DNA of 64,000 nucleotides from contig NZ_JBGUAY010000003.1 of NCBI RefSeq assembly GCF_041821025.1, positions 372,001-436,000 of the forward strand, given 5' to 3'. Source of the stretch: Egicoccus sp. AB-alg6-2 (GTDB lineage Bacteria; Actinomycetota; Nitriliruptoria; Nitriliruptorales; Nitriliruptoraceae). Shown here in pieces: positions 52,873 through 62,566 of the stretch (the first letter of the stretch is position 1; each line of letters starts with the position of its first letter). The translations under genes and the position numbers were made by a program. A model generated the notes under the pieces. That model ran no database searches. It was not told the origin of the DNA and was given only the letters and a program-made list of their open reading frames with translations.

Positions 52873-55103
52873 GGGCGCGTCAGCCGCAGGGCCGCATCGA
52901 CGATGTCCTGCTCGGACAGCAGCACCAGGTCGGCGGCCGGCCCGAGCGGCACGTAGCTGTCCTCGGCGCGGACGGTGCCGAGACGCCCGTCGTAGCCGTA
53001 CTCGGCGAGGTCGGCGACCACGGCGTCGGCGATGCCTCCACCGGTGCGGCGGCACTCGTCGGCGACCAGCACCGCCCCGCACTCGGACGCATGTGCCCGG
53101 AGGGCATCGAACGGGAGCGGGGACAGCCACCGCAGGTCCAGGACCCGTGCACGCACGCCGCGGTCGGCCAGTCGGCGCCCGGCACGCAACGACATCCGAA
53201 CGCCGTTGCCATACGTCACGACGAGGACGTCGGTGGCATCCGTTCCCCGGACGCCGACCTCACCGGGCAGCAGCGCCTCACCCGGCGGTGGGTAGTCGGC
53301 GAGCCAGCCGCCGTCGCCCGGCTCGTACAGGTCGCGCTCGTGGTAGAGCGCGATGGGTTCGAGGAAGGCCGACACCCGACCGTCCACCTCGGCCATCGCG
53401 AGGCAGCCGCGCAGCATCCGCACCGCGTCGTCGCCTCGGCTCGGGACCGCGAGGACGAGACCGGGGATGTCCCGCAACGCGCCGATCGCGTTGTCGTTGT
53501 GGAAGTGCCCCCCGAACCCCTTCTGGTAGGCGAGCCCGGCGATGCGCACCACCATCGGGGTGCGGTACCGGCCGGCCGAGAAGAACTGGGTCGAGGCCGC
53601 TTCACCGCGCAACTGGTCCAGCGCGTTGTGGACGTAGGCGAGGTACTGGATCTCCGGCACGGGCAGCAGCCCGAGCAGCCCGAGCCCCTGGGCCAGCCCC
53701 AGGATCGAGGTCTCGTCGAGCAGGGTGTCGAACACCCGCCCGGTGCCGAAGGCGGCCTGCAGTCCCGCCGTGACGCCGTAGACCCCACCCTTGCGGCCGA
53801 CGTCCTCGCCGAACACGACGGCACCGGGCCGCCGGACGAGTTCGTCGCGCAGCGCGGCGTTGAGCAACCCGGCCAGCGTGCGCTCGCCGGCGGTCACCGC
53901 CGCCTCCGGCAACCGCCGGCCGTGCACCGTCCGTCGCGCTGCCTCGTCGAGCGGACGGCCGGCGTCGGCACGGACCGCCTCGGGGTCGTGCGGCGCGAGG
54001 GGGGCCACGACCTCGGCGCGGTCGCGCAACGTTCCGGTCGCGACGGCGGCGTCGACGCGGGACCTCGTCGCTTCCCGGACGCGGGCGACGAGGTCGACCA
54101 GCCCGGCACGGTCCACGGCGCCCAGTGCGAGCAGCCGCCTCGCGGCGCGGGCCAGCGGATCCGCCGCTTCGGCCGCCTCGATCTCGTTCCGTCCCCGGTA
54201 GGCGGCCTCGAGGTCGCTGCCGGCGTGCCCCCACAGCCGCACGGTCGGCAGGTGCAAGAACACCGGCGCCCGCCGGGAGCGGACCAGGCCGACGGCCTCG
54301 GCGACGCGGTCCCAGACCTCGTCGATCTCGCCCTCCGCCCGGACGTAGCTGCAACCCGGCAGGGCCGAGGCGGTGTTCTCGACCCAGCCCGGCGGGGTGG
54401 GCACCGAGATGCCGATGCCGTTGTCCTCGCAGACGAACAGGATCGGGACCGGGCTGCCGACGCGCCGCGCCCAACGGGCGGCGTTCAGACCCGCCAGGGC
54501 GGTGGCGTGGTTGAGGGAGGCGTCCCCGAACGAGCACACCACCAGCGCATCGGCCGGCAGTTCGCCTTCGGCCACCACGCCGGCGCCCAGCCGGCGGGAA
54601 CGTCCGACGGCGAAGGCCGCGCCGACCGCCTTCGGGAGGTGGGAGGCGATGGTCGAGGTCTGCGGCACGATCCAGCTGTTCGGGCTCCCCCACACCTTGT
54701 GACGGCCCTGCGAGACCGGGTCCTCGCGCGACGCCGCGAGGGAGAGCAGGGTGTCCCAGGTCACGTCCGTACCAGCGCGTCGCGCCCGGGCTGCCACGAA
54801 GCCACCGTCGCGGTAGTGCAGGAACGCCGGATCCGTGGTCCGGGTGAGCGCCCCGACGACGGCGGTGTGTTCGTGCCCCGCCGACGAGATCGTGTAGTAG
54901 CCGTGTCCCTGCGCCTTCATCTCGCGCGCGACCACGTCCAGGGACCGCGACCGCACCATGTCCTCGAACAGCGCCAGCGCGGCGGCGACGGTCAGCGACG
55001 TGCCGGGATGCAGCGGCGCGTCCCCCGGGAGCGTGTCGGCCGGAGCCGTTCCTTCGGCGATGGCGCGATCGAGCGCCGCCTCGACGATGGCAACGCGATC
55101 CAT
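52869..55103 (-). CDS. 2-oxoacid dehydrogenase E1 component, alpha and beta fused
   Basis: Protein of 744 aa. The N-terminal half is an E1 alpha with the thiamine diphosphate motif VVCSFGDASLNHATALAGLN ... CEDNGIGIS. The C-terminal half (from about 400) is an E1 beta: AALRDELVRRPGAVVFGEDVGRKGGVYG, EIQYLAYVHNALDQLRGE, RIAGLAYQKGFGGHFHND and a transketolase C-terminal domain. The fused form resembles branched-chain-type E1 rather than AceE. No E2 or E3 gene is nearby, so it must use subunits encoded elsewhere or act as a decarboxylase. It sits between thrC (1-base gap) and thrB, an unusual place; a link to 2-oxobutyrate/isoleucine metabolism is possible but unproven. Confidence 0.88.
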   Translation of the reverse strand: MDRVAIVEAALDRAIAEGTAPADTLPGDAPLHPGTSLTVAAALALFEDMVRSRSLDVVAREMKAQGHGYYTISSAGHEHTAVVGALTRTTDPAFLHYRDGGFVAARARRAGTDVTWDTLLSLAASREDPVSQGRHKVWGSPNSWIVPQTSTIASHLPKAVGAAFAVGRSRRLGAGVVAEGELPADALVVCSFGDASLNHATALAGLNAARWARRVGSPVPILFVCEDNGIGISVPTPPGWVENTASALPGCSYVRAEGEIDEVWDRVAEAVGLVRSRRAPVFLHLPTVRLWGHAGSDLEAAYRGRNEIEAAEAADPLARAARRLLALGAVDRAGLVDLVARVREATRSRVDAAVATGTLRDRAEVVAPLAPHDPEAVRADAGRPLDEAARRTVHGRRLPEAAVTAGERTLAGLLNAALRDELVRRPGAVVFGEDVGRKGGVYGVTAGLQAAFGTGRVFDTLLDETSILGLAQGLGLLGLLPVPEIQYLAYVHNALDQLRGEAASTQFFSAGRYRTPMVVRIAGLAYQKGFGGHFHNDNAIGALRDIPGLVLAVPSRGDDAVRMLRGCLAMAEVDGRVSAFLEPIALYHERDLYEPGDGGWLADYPPPGEALLPGEVGVRGTDATDVLVVTYGNGVRMSLRAGRRLADRGVRARVLDLRWLSPLPFDALRAHASECGAVLVADECRRTGGGIADAVVADLAEYGYDGRLGTVRAEDSYVPLGPAADLVLLSEQDIVDAALRLTRP

Positions 55104-55104
55104 C

Positions 55105-56211
55105 TCAGGTGAGCGCGAGCGCGTGGGCGGCCGCGTCCAGCTCGGCCGGGATGGTGATGGGGTCGGCCGCCCCGGCGATCGCCCACTCGGGGTCCTTGAG
55201 GCCGTGCCCGGTCAGGACGCAGACGACGACCGAGCCCTTCTCCAGCTCGCCGGCGGCGTGCAGTTGCAGCAGACCCGCCACCGAGGAGGCCGACGCCATC
55301 TCCGCGAACACGCCATGGGCGGCGAGCTCGCGGAAGGCCGCGATGATCTCGCGGTCGGTCACCGAGCGGATCGAGCCGCCGGACTCGTCGGCCGCCGCGA
55401 CCGCCTGCTCCCAGGACGCCGGATTGCCGATGCGGATCGCCGTCGCGATGGTCTGCGGCTTCTCCACCGGGTGGCCGAGCACGATCGGCGCGGCGCCGGC
55501 AGCCTGGTAGCCGCGCATGACCGGCAGCACGTCGCTGTGCCCGTCGGCGGAGTACTCGCGGTACCCACGCCAGTACGCGAAGATGTTGCCGGCGTTGCCG
55601 ACCGGCATGCAGTGGACGTCGGGGGCGCGACCGAGCTGGTCGACGATCTCCCAGGCGCCGGAGCGCTGGCCGTCGATGCGGTAGGGGTTGACCGAGTTGA
55701 CCAGTTCGACCGGGTAGGTGTCGGCGAGCTGCCGGCACAGCGTGAGCGCCTGGTCGAAGTTGCCCTCGATCTGCAGCACCTTGGCGCCGTGGACCAGCGC
55801 CTGCGCCAGCTTGCCCATCGCGATCTTGCCCTTGGGGATGATCACCCCGCAGGTCATCCCGGCCTTGCCGGCGTACGCGGCCGCCGACGCCGACGTGTTG
55901 CCGGTGGAGGCGCAGATGACCGCCTCGGCGCCCTTCTCCTTGGCCTTGGTGATCGCCATCGTCATGCCGCGGTCCTTGAAGGACCCGGTGGGGTTGGAAC
56001 CATCGAACTTGAGATGGACCTCGCACCCGGTCAGCTCCGACAACCGCTCGGAGGCGATCAGGGGCGTGCCTCCCTCGCGCAGCGTCACGACCGGGGTCGT
56101 GTCCGTGACCGGCATCCGGTCGCGGTATTCCTCGATGATGCCGCGCCACACGTGGGGTCCACGCCGGTGTCCGGCGGCGTCCGGAGCGGTGGTGTCGGCG
56201 CCGTCGCTCAC
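55105..56211 (-). CDS. thrC: Threonine synthase
   Basis: PLP enzyme of 368 aa converting O-phosphohomoserine to threonine. [20 protein letters not shown] holds the PLP lysine (in SFKDRG); [39 protein letters not shown] and the late [16 protein letters not shown] are typical. The N-terminal [15 protein letters not shown] is the usual start of the short actinobacterial/class I-like form. The GTG start overlaps the hom stop (GTGA at 56208-56211), so the two are coupled. Confidence 0.95.
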   Translation of the reverse strand: MSDGADTTAPDAAGHRRGPHVWRGIIEEYRDRMPVTDTTPVVTLREGGTPLIASERLSELTGCEVHLKFDGSNPTGSFKDRGMTMAITKAKEKGAEAVICASTGNTSASAAAYAGKAGMTCGVIIPKGKIAMGKLAQALVHGAKVLQIEGNFDQALTLCRQLADTYPVELVNSVNPYRIDGQRSGAWEIVDQLGRAPDVHCMPVGNAGNIFAYWRGYREYSADGHSDVLPVMRGYQAAGAAPIVLGHPVEKPQTIATAIRIGNPASWEQAVAAADESGGSIRSVTDREIIAAFRELAAHGVFAEMASASSVAGLLQLHAAGELEKGSVVVCVLTGHGLKDPEWAIAGAADPITIPAELDAAAHALALT

Positions 56212-57509
56212 GAGGAGAAGACCTCGGACTCGACCCGCATCACGCTGGCGACGCTGCGCACGTTGGCCATCGCGGCCAGCGACCGGACCGTGTCCTGCAG
56301 GTCGCCCTCACGGGCGCGGTGGGTGATGAGCACCAGCTGCGCCGAGTCGCCGGCGCCCTCCTGCCAGACCTGGGCGATGGAGACCTCGTGGTCGCCGAAC
56401 GTGCGCGCCACGTCGGCGAGCACGCCGGCCTGGTCGTCGACGTCGAGCAGGACGTAGTACTGGGTCTGCAGGTCCTCGATGGGGCGCAGCGGCTTGGCCC
56501 GGTGCACCGACTCGGCCGCGCCCCGCGCGGTCTGCAGCAGGTTGCGTGCCACGTCGATGACGTCGCCCACCACCGCGGAGGCGGTCGGCATGGCGCCCGC
56601 GCCCCGTCCGTAGAACATCAGCTGGCCGGCCGCCTCCGCCTCGACGTAGACCGCGTTGAAGGCGTCACGGACGCTGGCCAGGGGGTGCTCCTTGGGCAGG
56701 AACACCGGATGGACGCGCGCCCCGACCTTGTCGTCGACCTCGCTGGCGATCCCGACGAGCTTGATCACGTACCCGAGCCGGTCGGCGACCCGCAGGTCGG
56801 TCGAGGTGACGCCCTCGATCCCCTCGCGGAAGACGTCGGAGCCGTGGACGACGGTGTCGAACGCGAGCGACGCGAGGATGGCGCACTTGCTCGCGGCATC
56901 GTGCCCGCCCACGTCGGCGGTGGGGTCGGCCTCGGCATAACCCAGTGCCTGCGCGTCGGCGAGGACCTCGGCGTAGTCGGCGCCTTCCTCGGCCATCTTG
57001 GTGAGGATGTAGTTGGTGGTGCCGTTGAGGATCCCGACGACGCGGGTCACGCGGTCGCCGGCCAGCGATTCCTTCAGCGGGCGGATGATCGGGATGGCGC
57101 CGGCGACCGCCGCCTCGTAGGCGAGGTCAACGCCGGCGGCACGGGCGGCTTCGTACAGCTCCGGACCGGCGTGCGCCACCAGTTCCTTGTTCGCCGTCAC
57201 CACCGGCTTCTTGAGCTCGAGCGCCCGCCGGATCAGCCGGTCGGACGGGTCGAGGCCACCCATGACCTCGACGATCACGTCGACGTCGGGGTCCTCGACG
57301 ATCGCGGCGAGGTCGTCGCCGAAGACGTCGTCGGCCACGGGTAACCCACGCCCGCGGGCCTTGCCGAGGTCGCGCACCCCGATGCGGGTCACCTCGAGGC
57401 GGGCGCCGGTGCGGGCCGTGATGTCGACGGACTCGCGGTCGAGCAGCGTCACCACCCCACCGCCGACCGTGCCGCAACCCAGCAGGCCGATGCGCAGGAC
57501 GCGGTCCAA
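56208..57509 (-). CDS. hom: Homoserine dehydrogenase
   Basis: Protein of 433 aa from a TTG at 57509 with GAGGA about eight bases upstream. NAD(P) motif [15 protein letters not shown], then [14 protein letters not shown], the catalytic region [14 protein letters not shown] and [18 protein letters not shown] (substrate-binding Glu/Asp). A C-terminal ACT domain (about 355-430, [18 protein letters not shown]) should give threonine feedback control. It reduces aspartate semialdehyde to homoserine. The frame is open upstream to 57581, but those residues are not conserved. Confidence 0.95.
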   Translation of the reverse strand: MDRVLRIGLLGCGTVGGGVVTLLDRESVDITARTGARLEVTRIGVRDLGKARGRGLPVADDVFGDDLAAIVEDPDVDVIVEVMGGLDPSDRLIRRALELKKPVVTANKELVAHAGPELYEAARAAGVDLAYEAAVAGAIPIIRPLKESLAGDRVTRVVGILNGTTNYILTKMAEEGADYAEVLADAQALGYAEADPTADVGGHDAASKCAILASLAFDTVVHGSDVFREGIEGVTSTDLRVADRLGYVIKLVGIASEVDDKVGARVHPVFLPKEHPLASVRDAFNAVYVEAEAAGQLMFYGRGAGAMPTASAVVGDVIDVARNLLQTARGAAESVHRAKPLRPIEDLQTQYYVLLDVDDQAGVLADVARTFGDHEVSIAQVWQEGAGDSAQLVLITHRAREGDLQDTVRSLAAMANVRSVASVMRVESEVFSS

Positions 57510-57559
57510 GAGCGGTTCCTCGCGGTGGGACGACAGACGGGCGCCGAGCCTACCGCCGC

Positions 57560-58435
57560 TCAGACCCGCCGGGCGGTCCACACCGTGGCGTGCGGAGCGA
57601 AGCCCAGGCGCCGGTAGAGCCGGTCCGCCGGACCGCCTGGCTCGGCGGCGATGCCGACGCGTGTCGACGGCGCCACGTGCAGGTGCGCGGCGACGGCGGT
57701 GTGCGTCAGGGCGGCGGCGATTCCGAGACGCCGGTGCACCGGGTGGACGATCACGTCCTCGACGGCGGCCAGCCCCTGCCGGTCGTGGACCAGCGTCGCC
57801 CGGGCGACCGGCGCGCCGTGCCGCTGCGCGACCCAGACCTGCGCCCGTTCGGCCGCGGCCAGCTCACGTTGGACGTCGACGCTCCAGGCGACGAACTCCT
57901 CGTTCCACGTGCGCCAGACCTCGGGATCGTCGCGGTCGGGAGCGTCGTAGCGGTACAGCACCGTGGCCGCGTGCCAGCGGCGGTCGGTGGGCTGGGGGTC
58001 GACCGCCGACGGCGGCGGCACCGGCGCGATCGCCACGGGTGCCGGGGGCGGCACGACGGGGGCGTCGAGCAGCAGCACCGTCAGCGGAGCGAGCTCCAGG
58101 CCCTGGGCCCGCGCCGCGTCCCCGAGGGCGGCGTCGGCCACCGGAGGCTCGGGCGGCGCATCGGGCGCCAGCGGCAGCTCCCACCGCAGCTGCACGTGGG
58201 GGACGCCCAGTACCCCGATCGTGTCGTGGAACCGTGCGATCCAGCGGGCGACGTCCGCCGCATCGGGCGGGTCGATCAGATCCAGGGTGTTGCCGTCGCG
58301 GAAGTCGGGCCGCGAGGGGGTGCGGACGGTGACGTGGTCGCGGGCGTAGGTCACGAGCGAACGTCCCGAGAGCGACACGCGACACACGGCCAGTCCCAGC
58401 CGTTCGTCGACCCGCCGCAGGCCGCCGCCGGTCAC
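57560..58435 (-). CDS. GNAT-family acetyltransferase with extra N-terminal domain
   Basis: Protein of 291 aa. The GNAT core lies in the C-terminal third: acetyl-CoA loop AVEDVIVHPVHRRLGIAAAL with the R-R-x-G-x-A pattern, and the end ADRLYRRLGFAPHATVWTA. The first about 130 residues may be a degenerate second GNAT domain, and a Pro-rich linker (about 125-145, VVPPPAPVAIAPVPPP) separates the two. Substrate unknown. It lies between lysA and hom in the same direction, 34 bases after the lysA stop. Confidence 0.78.
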   Translation of the reverse strand: MTGGGLRRVDERLGLAVCRVSLSGRSLVTYARDHVTVRTPSRPDFRDGNTLDLIDPPDAADVARWIARFHDTIGVLGVPHVQLRWELPLAPDAPPEPPVADAALGDAARAQGLELAPLTVLLLDAPVVPPPAPVAIAPVPPPSAVDPQPTDRRWHAATVLYRYDAPDRDDPEVWRTWNEEFVAWSVDVQRELAAAERAQVWVAQRHGAPVARATLVHDRQGLAAVEDVIVHPVHRRLGIAAALTHTAVAAHLHVAPSTRVGIAAEPGGPADRLYRRLGFAPHATVWTARRV

Positions 58436-58469
58436 GTCGTCGCCCGAACGTCAGCGCCGCGGCGCCCGC

Positions 58470-59777
58470 TCATGGAAGGGGGACGTCGCGGGCGACGAGG
58501 TCGTCGAGGGTCTCGCGCCGGATGATGGTGCGCACCTCGCCGTCGCGTACCAGGACGGCGGCGGGGCGTGGCAGCCGGTTGTAGTTGGACGCCATCGACT
58601 CCGTGTACGCGCCGGTGGCCGCAACGGCGAGGAGGTCGCCGACCGCCACGTCGCTGGGCAGTGCCGCGTGCTCGCGTACGAGGTCGCCCGATTCGCAGTG
58701 CTTGCCGACCACCGTGGTCGAGATCGGTTCGTCGGCACCGGAACGGTTGGCGAGCGCCACCTCGTGCTGGGCGTCGTAGAGCGCGGGACGGATGTTGTCG
58801 GACATGCCCCCGTCGACGCTGACGTAGGTGCGCAGGCCCGGCAGGACCTTGATCGTGCCGACCTCGTAGAGGGTGAGCGTGGAGGGACCCACGATGGCGC
58901 GGCCGGGCTCGACGACCAGCCGCGGCCGCGGGAGGTCCAGACGCGCGCAGCGGTCGTCGACGGCGCGCAGCACCGCCTCGCCGTAGCGGGCCACCTCGAC
59001 GGGGTGGTCCTCGTGGGTGTAGCGGATGCCCATGCCGCCCCCGAGGTTGAGCTCGGTGAGCGTGATGCCGAGTTCGTCGCGCCACCGGGCCAGCAGGTCG
59101 AGTGCGACCTCGGCGTTGGCGACGAACGGGTCGGTTCCGAAGATCTGCGACCCGATGTGGGCGTGGATGCCGACCACGTCGACGTGCGCCAGGTCACGGG
59201 CGGTGATCACGGCACGGTCGGCAAGGCCGAGCGACAGCGTGAACCCGAACTTCGAGTCGTCGTGGCCGGTGCGCACGTAGTCGTGGGTGTGGGCGTCGAT
59301 GCCGGGCGTGATGCGTAGCCACACGGTCGCGACGGTGTCCCGGTCGGCCGCGAGCTTCTCGAGCCGTTCGAGCTCCTCGAACGAGTCGACGACGATCCGG
59401 CCGACCCCGACCTCGAGCGCCCGGTCGAGCTCGTCCAGCGACTTGTTGTTGCCGTGTAGGACGATGTTGGCGGGATCGACGCCAGCGACCAGCGCGGTGT
59501 GCAGCTCGCCGCCGGACACCACGTCGATGAGCAGCCCCTCCTGGTCGACGACCTGGAGGACGCCGATCGTGCACCACGCCTTCGATGCGTAGGCCACCTC
59601 GACACCGGGGAACCCGTCCCGGTAGCGGCGGCACCGCTCGCGCAGGTCCGCCTCGTCGACCACCCACAGCGGGGTGCCGTGTGATCGGGCGAGCTCGGTC
59701 ATCGCGACCCCGCCGACGCGCAGCACGCCACCATCGTCGCGTTCAGCGGTCAGCGGCCAGGGGCCAGGGGAAGTCAT
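58470..59777 (-). CDS. lysA: Diaminopimelate decarboxylase
   Basis: PLP enzyme of 435 aa, last step of lysine synthesis. PLP lysine in VEVAYASKAWCTIGV, VDSFEELERLEKLAAD, the phosphate-binding HAHIGSQIFGTDPF, NLGGGMGIRYTHEDHP, VEPGRAIVGPS and the substrate/dimer Cys in VVGKHCESGDLV followed by DLLAVAATGAYTESMASNYN. The ATG lies three bases after the argS stop, the argS-lysA-hom order being classical in actinobacteria. Confidence 0.95.
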   Translation of the reverse strand: MTSPGPWPLTAERDDGGVLRVGGVAMTELARSHGTPLWVVDEADLRERCRRYRDGFPGVEVAYASKAWCTIGVLQVVDQEGLLIDVVSGGELHTALVAGVDPANIVLHGNNKSLDELDRALEVGVGRIVVDSFEELERLEKLAADRDTVATVWLRITPGIDAHTHDYVRTGHDDSKFGFTLSLGLADRAVITARDLAHVDVVGIHAHIGSQIFGTDPFVANAEVALDLLARWRDELGITLTELNLGGGMGIRYTHEDHPVEVARYGEAVLRAVDDRCARLDLPRPRLVVEPGRAIVGPSTLTLYEVGTIKVLPGLRTYVSVDGGMSDNIRPALYDAQHEVALANRSGADEPISTTVVGKHCESGDLVREHAALPSDVAVGDLLAVAATGAYTESMASNYNRLPRPAAVLVRDGEVRTIIRRETLDDLVARDVPLP

Positions 59778-59780
59778 GGC

Positions 59781-61562
59781 TCACATCCGTTCGGGTGCGC
59801 TCACGCGCAGCAGCGCCAGCGCGTTCGCCAGCACCTGCTTGGCCGCGACCGCGAGCCAGTAGCGGGCCTGCCCCAGCGGCTCGTCGCCCTCGACGAGCAC
59901 GCGGCACTCGGCGTAGAAGCGGTGGAAGGTGCCGGCCAACTCCTCGGCGTAGCGGGCCAGGCGCTGGGTGGCGCGCAGGTCGGCGGCGTCGTCGACGACC
60001 AGGGGGAGCTGTGCCATCGCGGTCAGCAACTCGAGTTCGGCGGGATGGGTCAGCCGGGACAGGTCGGCCGACTCGAGGCTGCCGTGGTCGAAGTTGCGCT
60101 CGTCCGCGGTGCGGATCAGCGAGTTGATGCGTGCGTGGGCGTACTGGACGTAGTAGACCGGGTTCTCCATGGACTGCTGCGCGACGACGTCGAGGTCGAA
60201 GTCCACGGTCGTGTCGAGGCCCTGCCGCAGGAAGTGGTAGCGGGTGACGTCGGGGCCGACCTCCTCGACCACCTCGTCGAGCGCCACCATCTCGCCGGTG
60301 CGCTTGGACATGCGCACCGGTTCGCCGCCCCGCTGCAGGTTCACCATCTGGCCGATGCGGACCTCGACCCGGTCGCGGGGGATGCCGAGGCACTCGGCGG
60401 CCGCGAGCAGACGTCCGACGTAGCCGTGGTGGTCCGCACCGAGCAGGTAGTACAGCCTCGCCCCGCCACCGGCTCCGCTGGCGCTCGCCCGCGTCCACTT
60501 GTCCCGCATGTAGGCGCAGTCGGCGGCGAAGTAGGTGGGACGCCCGTCGGAGCGGACGATGACCCGGTCCTTGTCGTCGCCGAAGTCCCCAGTGCGCAGG
60601 AAGGTGGCGCCGTCCTGCTCGTAGGTACGGCCGTCGGCCTTCAGCTGACCGATCGTGGCCTCGATGGCGCCGCGGTCGTGCAGGGTGCGCTCGGAGAACC
60701 AGACGTCGAAGTCGACCCCGAGCTGATGCATCTGGGCCGCGATGCGCCGCCGCATCGCCTCGACCGCCAGCACCCCGACCCGGGCGCCGATGCGCGGGTC
60801 GACCCGCGGATCGGCGCTGGCGGCCGCGTCCTCGACCAGCTCGCCGCCTGCTCCGCCCTCGTGCTCGACCCCACCACCGAACGCGATGTCGACGTCGGGA
60901 ATCTCCTCGAAGACCGCCTCGCCGTGCTGTTCGCGCAGCTCGGCGGCGAGCTCGGGGATGTAGCTGCCCCGGTAGTGGTCGTCGCCGAGGGGCAGTCCGC
61001 GTGCGGTCAGGACCACGCTCTCGCCGAAGCGACGGATCTGTTCGCCGGCGTCGTTCACGTAGTACTCGCGCACCACCTCGTGGCCGTCCGCTTCCAGCAG
61101 TGCGGCGATCGCGTCGCCGGTGGCCGCCCACCGGCCGGCGCCGACGTGCAAGGGGCCGGTCGGGTTGGCGGAGACGAACTCGACGTTGACGGACTCGCGC
61201 TCCTCCGGCGCACGCTGGCGGCGCCCGAACGTGTCGCCGGCGGCGACCACGCGCCGGACGAGGTCTTCGTGGTAGCGGTGCGCGAGCCGGAAGTTGACGA
61301 AGCCGGGTCCGGCGATGTCCACCGAGGCGACGGCGTCCGGGAGCTCGAGGTGGTCGACCAGTGCCTGGGCGATCTCGCGCGGCGGACGCTTCGCCGGCTT
61401 GGCGAGCCGCAGCGGCGCGGTCGTCGCCCAGTCGCCGTGCTCGGCCTGGCGGGGGCGCTCGAGTTCGGCGTCCGTCTCGGGCAGTCCCGCGGCCAGGAGC
61501 GCGGCACGGATGCGTGCGCCGAGATCGGCGAGGACGGGATCGAGGAGTTCAGGACGGGCCAT
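59781..61562 (-). CDS. argS: Arginyl-tRNA synthetase
   Basis: Class I synthetase of 593 aa. The HIGH-type motif is in ANPTGPLHVGAGRWAATGD (HVGA), and the KMSKS loop equivalent is PVRMSKRTGEMVALDE. The N-terminal Add-1 domain and the C-terminal DALR domain (NPVYYVQYAHARINSLIR ... YAEELAGTFHRFYAECRVL, ending LLRVSAPERM) are complete. An insertion of about 45 residues after EEIPDVDIAFGG, rich in Gly/Glu/Ala, is longer than in most relatives. A tRNA-Arg(CCG) gene lies 0.6 kb away on the other strand. Confidence 0.96.
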   Translation of the reverse strand: MARPELLDPVLADLGARIRAALLAAGLPETDAELERPRQAEHGDWATTAPLRLAKPAKRPPREIAQALVDHLELPDAVASVDIAGPGFVNFRLAHRYHEDLVRRVVAAGDTFGRRQRAPEERESVNVEFVSANPTGPLHVGAGRWAATGDAIAALLEADGHEVVREYYVNDAGEQIRRFGESVVLTARGLPLGDDHYRGSYIPELAAELREQHGEAVFEEIPDVDIAFGGGVEHEGGAGGELVEDAAASADPRVDPRIGARVGVLAVEAMRRRIAAQMHQLGVDFDVWFSERTLHDRGAIEATIGQLKADGRTYEQDGATFLRTGDFGDDKDRVIVRSDGRPTYFAADCAYMRDKWTRASASGAGGGARLYYLLGADHHGYVGRLLAAAECLGIPRDRVEVRIGQMVNLQRGGEPVRMSKRTGEMVALDEVVEEVGPDVTRYHFLRQGLDTTVDFDLDVVAQQSMENPVYYVQYAHARINSLIRTADERNFDHGSLESADLSRLTHPAELELLTAMAQLPLVVDDAADLRATQRLARYAEELAGTFHRFYAECRVLVEGDEPLGQARYWLAVAAKQVLANALALLRVSAPERM

Positions 61563-61611
61563 GCGCGGGCTTTCGGGAACGCCGGATCGGAAGGCCGACG
61601 CTACCCGAGCG

Positions 61612-62034
61612 TCAGGGGCGTCCGGCCGCGAGGCGTTCGATCGTCTCGATCAGGTCGATGGGATCGAACGGCTTGGTGATGTAGGCATCGCCGCCGATCG
61701 CGAACCCGCGCGCGAGATCGGCCTGCTGAGCACGGGCGGAGACGAAGACGATCGGCGTGTGCGCGATGTCGGGGTCGGCGCGCACGGCTTCGCACACCTG
61801 GAAGCCGTCGAGCTCGGGCATCATGACGTCGAGGAGCACCACCTCGGGCCGTTCGGCGCGAATCGTCGCGAGCGCCGCGTTGCCGTTCTCGGCGGTCAGG
61901 ACGTCGTGCCCTTCCATCTCGAGGTTGAGTTGGAGCAACCGCAGGATCGTGGGGTCGTCATCGACCGCGAGCACCCGAGCCACGTCGTCCACCTCCATCG
62001 CATCGGACGCTATCCCCTTCGGTTCGCGGAACAT
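61612..62034 (-). CDS. Single-domain response regulator (CheY-like)
   Basis: Protein of 140 aa consisting only of a receiver domain. Acid pocket in RVLAVDDDPTILRLL, phosphoacceptor Asp in EVVLLDVMMPELDGFQVCE, the conserved Ser in IVFVSARAQQAD, and Lys in DAYITKPFDPIDLIETI. No output domain is present, so it acts through a partner; no histidine kinase gene is in the window. The ATG at 62034 has AGGTGAAGGA before it; ATG 61998 is an alternative. 49 bases separate its stop from argS. Confidence 0.9.
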   Translation of the reverse strand: MFREPKGIASDAMEVDDVARVLAVDDDPTILRLLQLNLEMEGHDVLTAENGNAALATIRAERPEVVLLDVMMPELDGFQVCEAVRADPDIAHTPIVFVSARAQQADLARGFAIGGDAYITKPFDPIDLIETIERLAAGRP

Positions 62035-62077
62035 CTTCCTTCACCTGCGGTTCTTCCGTACGCGCTCGGGCCGCGCG

Positions 62078-62106
62078 TTCGGGCCGATCGGCGCGCGTGC
62101 TACCTT
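62078..62106 (+). promoter_or_regulatory. possible tRNA promoter
   Basis: TTCGGG (62078-62083) and TACCTT (62101-62106), 17 bases apart, about 50 bases before the tRNA. The -35 match is poor. Confidence 0.3.
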
Positions 62107-62157
62107 CGGTGGCCGCGTCCGCGACCCACCGACCGGTGGCGCCACGACGCCTTGCAC

Positions 62158-62229
62158 GCCCCCGTAGCTCAGTGGATAGAGCACTGGCCTCCGGAGCCAG
62201 AAGCGTAGGTTCGATTCCTACCGGGGGTA
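62158..62229 (+). tRNA. tRNA-Arg (anticodon CCG)
   Basis: Full cloverleaf: acceptor GCCCCCG / CGGGGGT, D-stem GCTC/GAGC, anticodon stem CTGGC/GCCAG with loop CTCCGGA (anticodon CCG, reads CGG), four-base variable loop, T-stem GTAGG/CCTAC with TTCGATT. The first pair is G-U rather than G-C. CCA is not encoded: the discriminator A is followed by CCC. Confidence 0.95.
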
Positions 62230-62566
62230 CCCGTACGACCCGAGCCGCCGAGCGCCCCGTTCCCGGTGAGCCCGGCGGCTCTCGTCGTTCGCCGCGCATC
62301 ATGCCGCACCATCGACGTGTTCGGCCGGCATCGCCGGCACCGCACCGTCACGGTGGACGCCGACCTGCCGCCGACGGGCAGGCACCGGCTGGCAGCGCGC
62401 TAGACGGCCACCTGGCGCCGAATGCCTGAAGTGCGCAGCGTGCGTCACGATCGACGGGTTCACTTTCGTCGAGGATTCCGCTCATGCGCTCGGTGAACGG
62501 GATGCGCCGCTCCCGTCCGGGTGCGCGGTGCCGCTTCACGCTTCAGCCCGCGAGGTGGGAAGCGCC
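62230..62566. other. 337-base gap without a recognised gene
   Basis: Holds a nine-base stem with a 22-base loop (GAGCCGCCG at 62242-62250 and CGGCGGCTC at 62273-62281), which could end the tRNA transcript. Short open frames here have no recognisable features. Nothing else is visible; I see no repeat of the tRNA 3' end that would mark an integrated element. Confidence 0.4.

Noticed and set aside
62158-62566. tRNA-Arg as integration site of a mobile element
   Set aside because: No integrase gene and no direct repeat of the tRNA 3' end was seen nearby.
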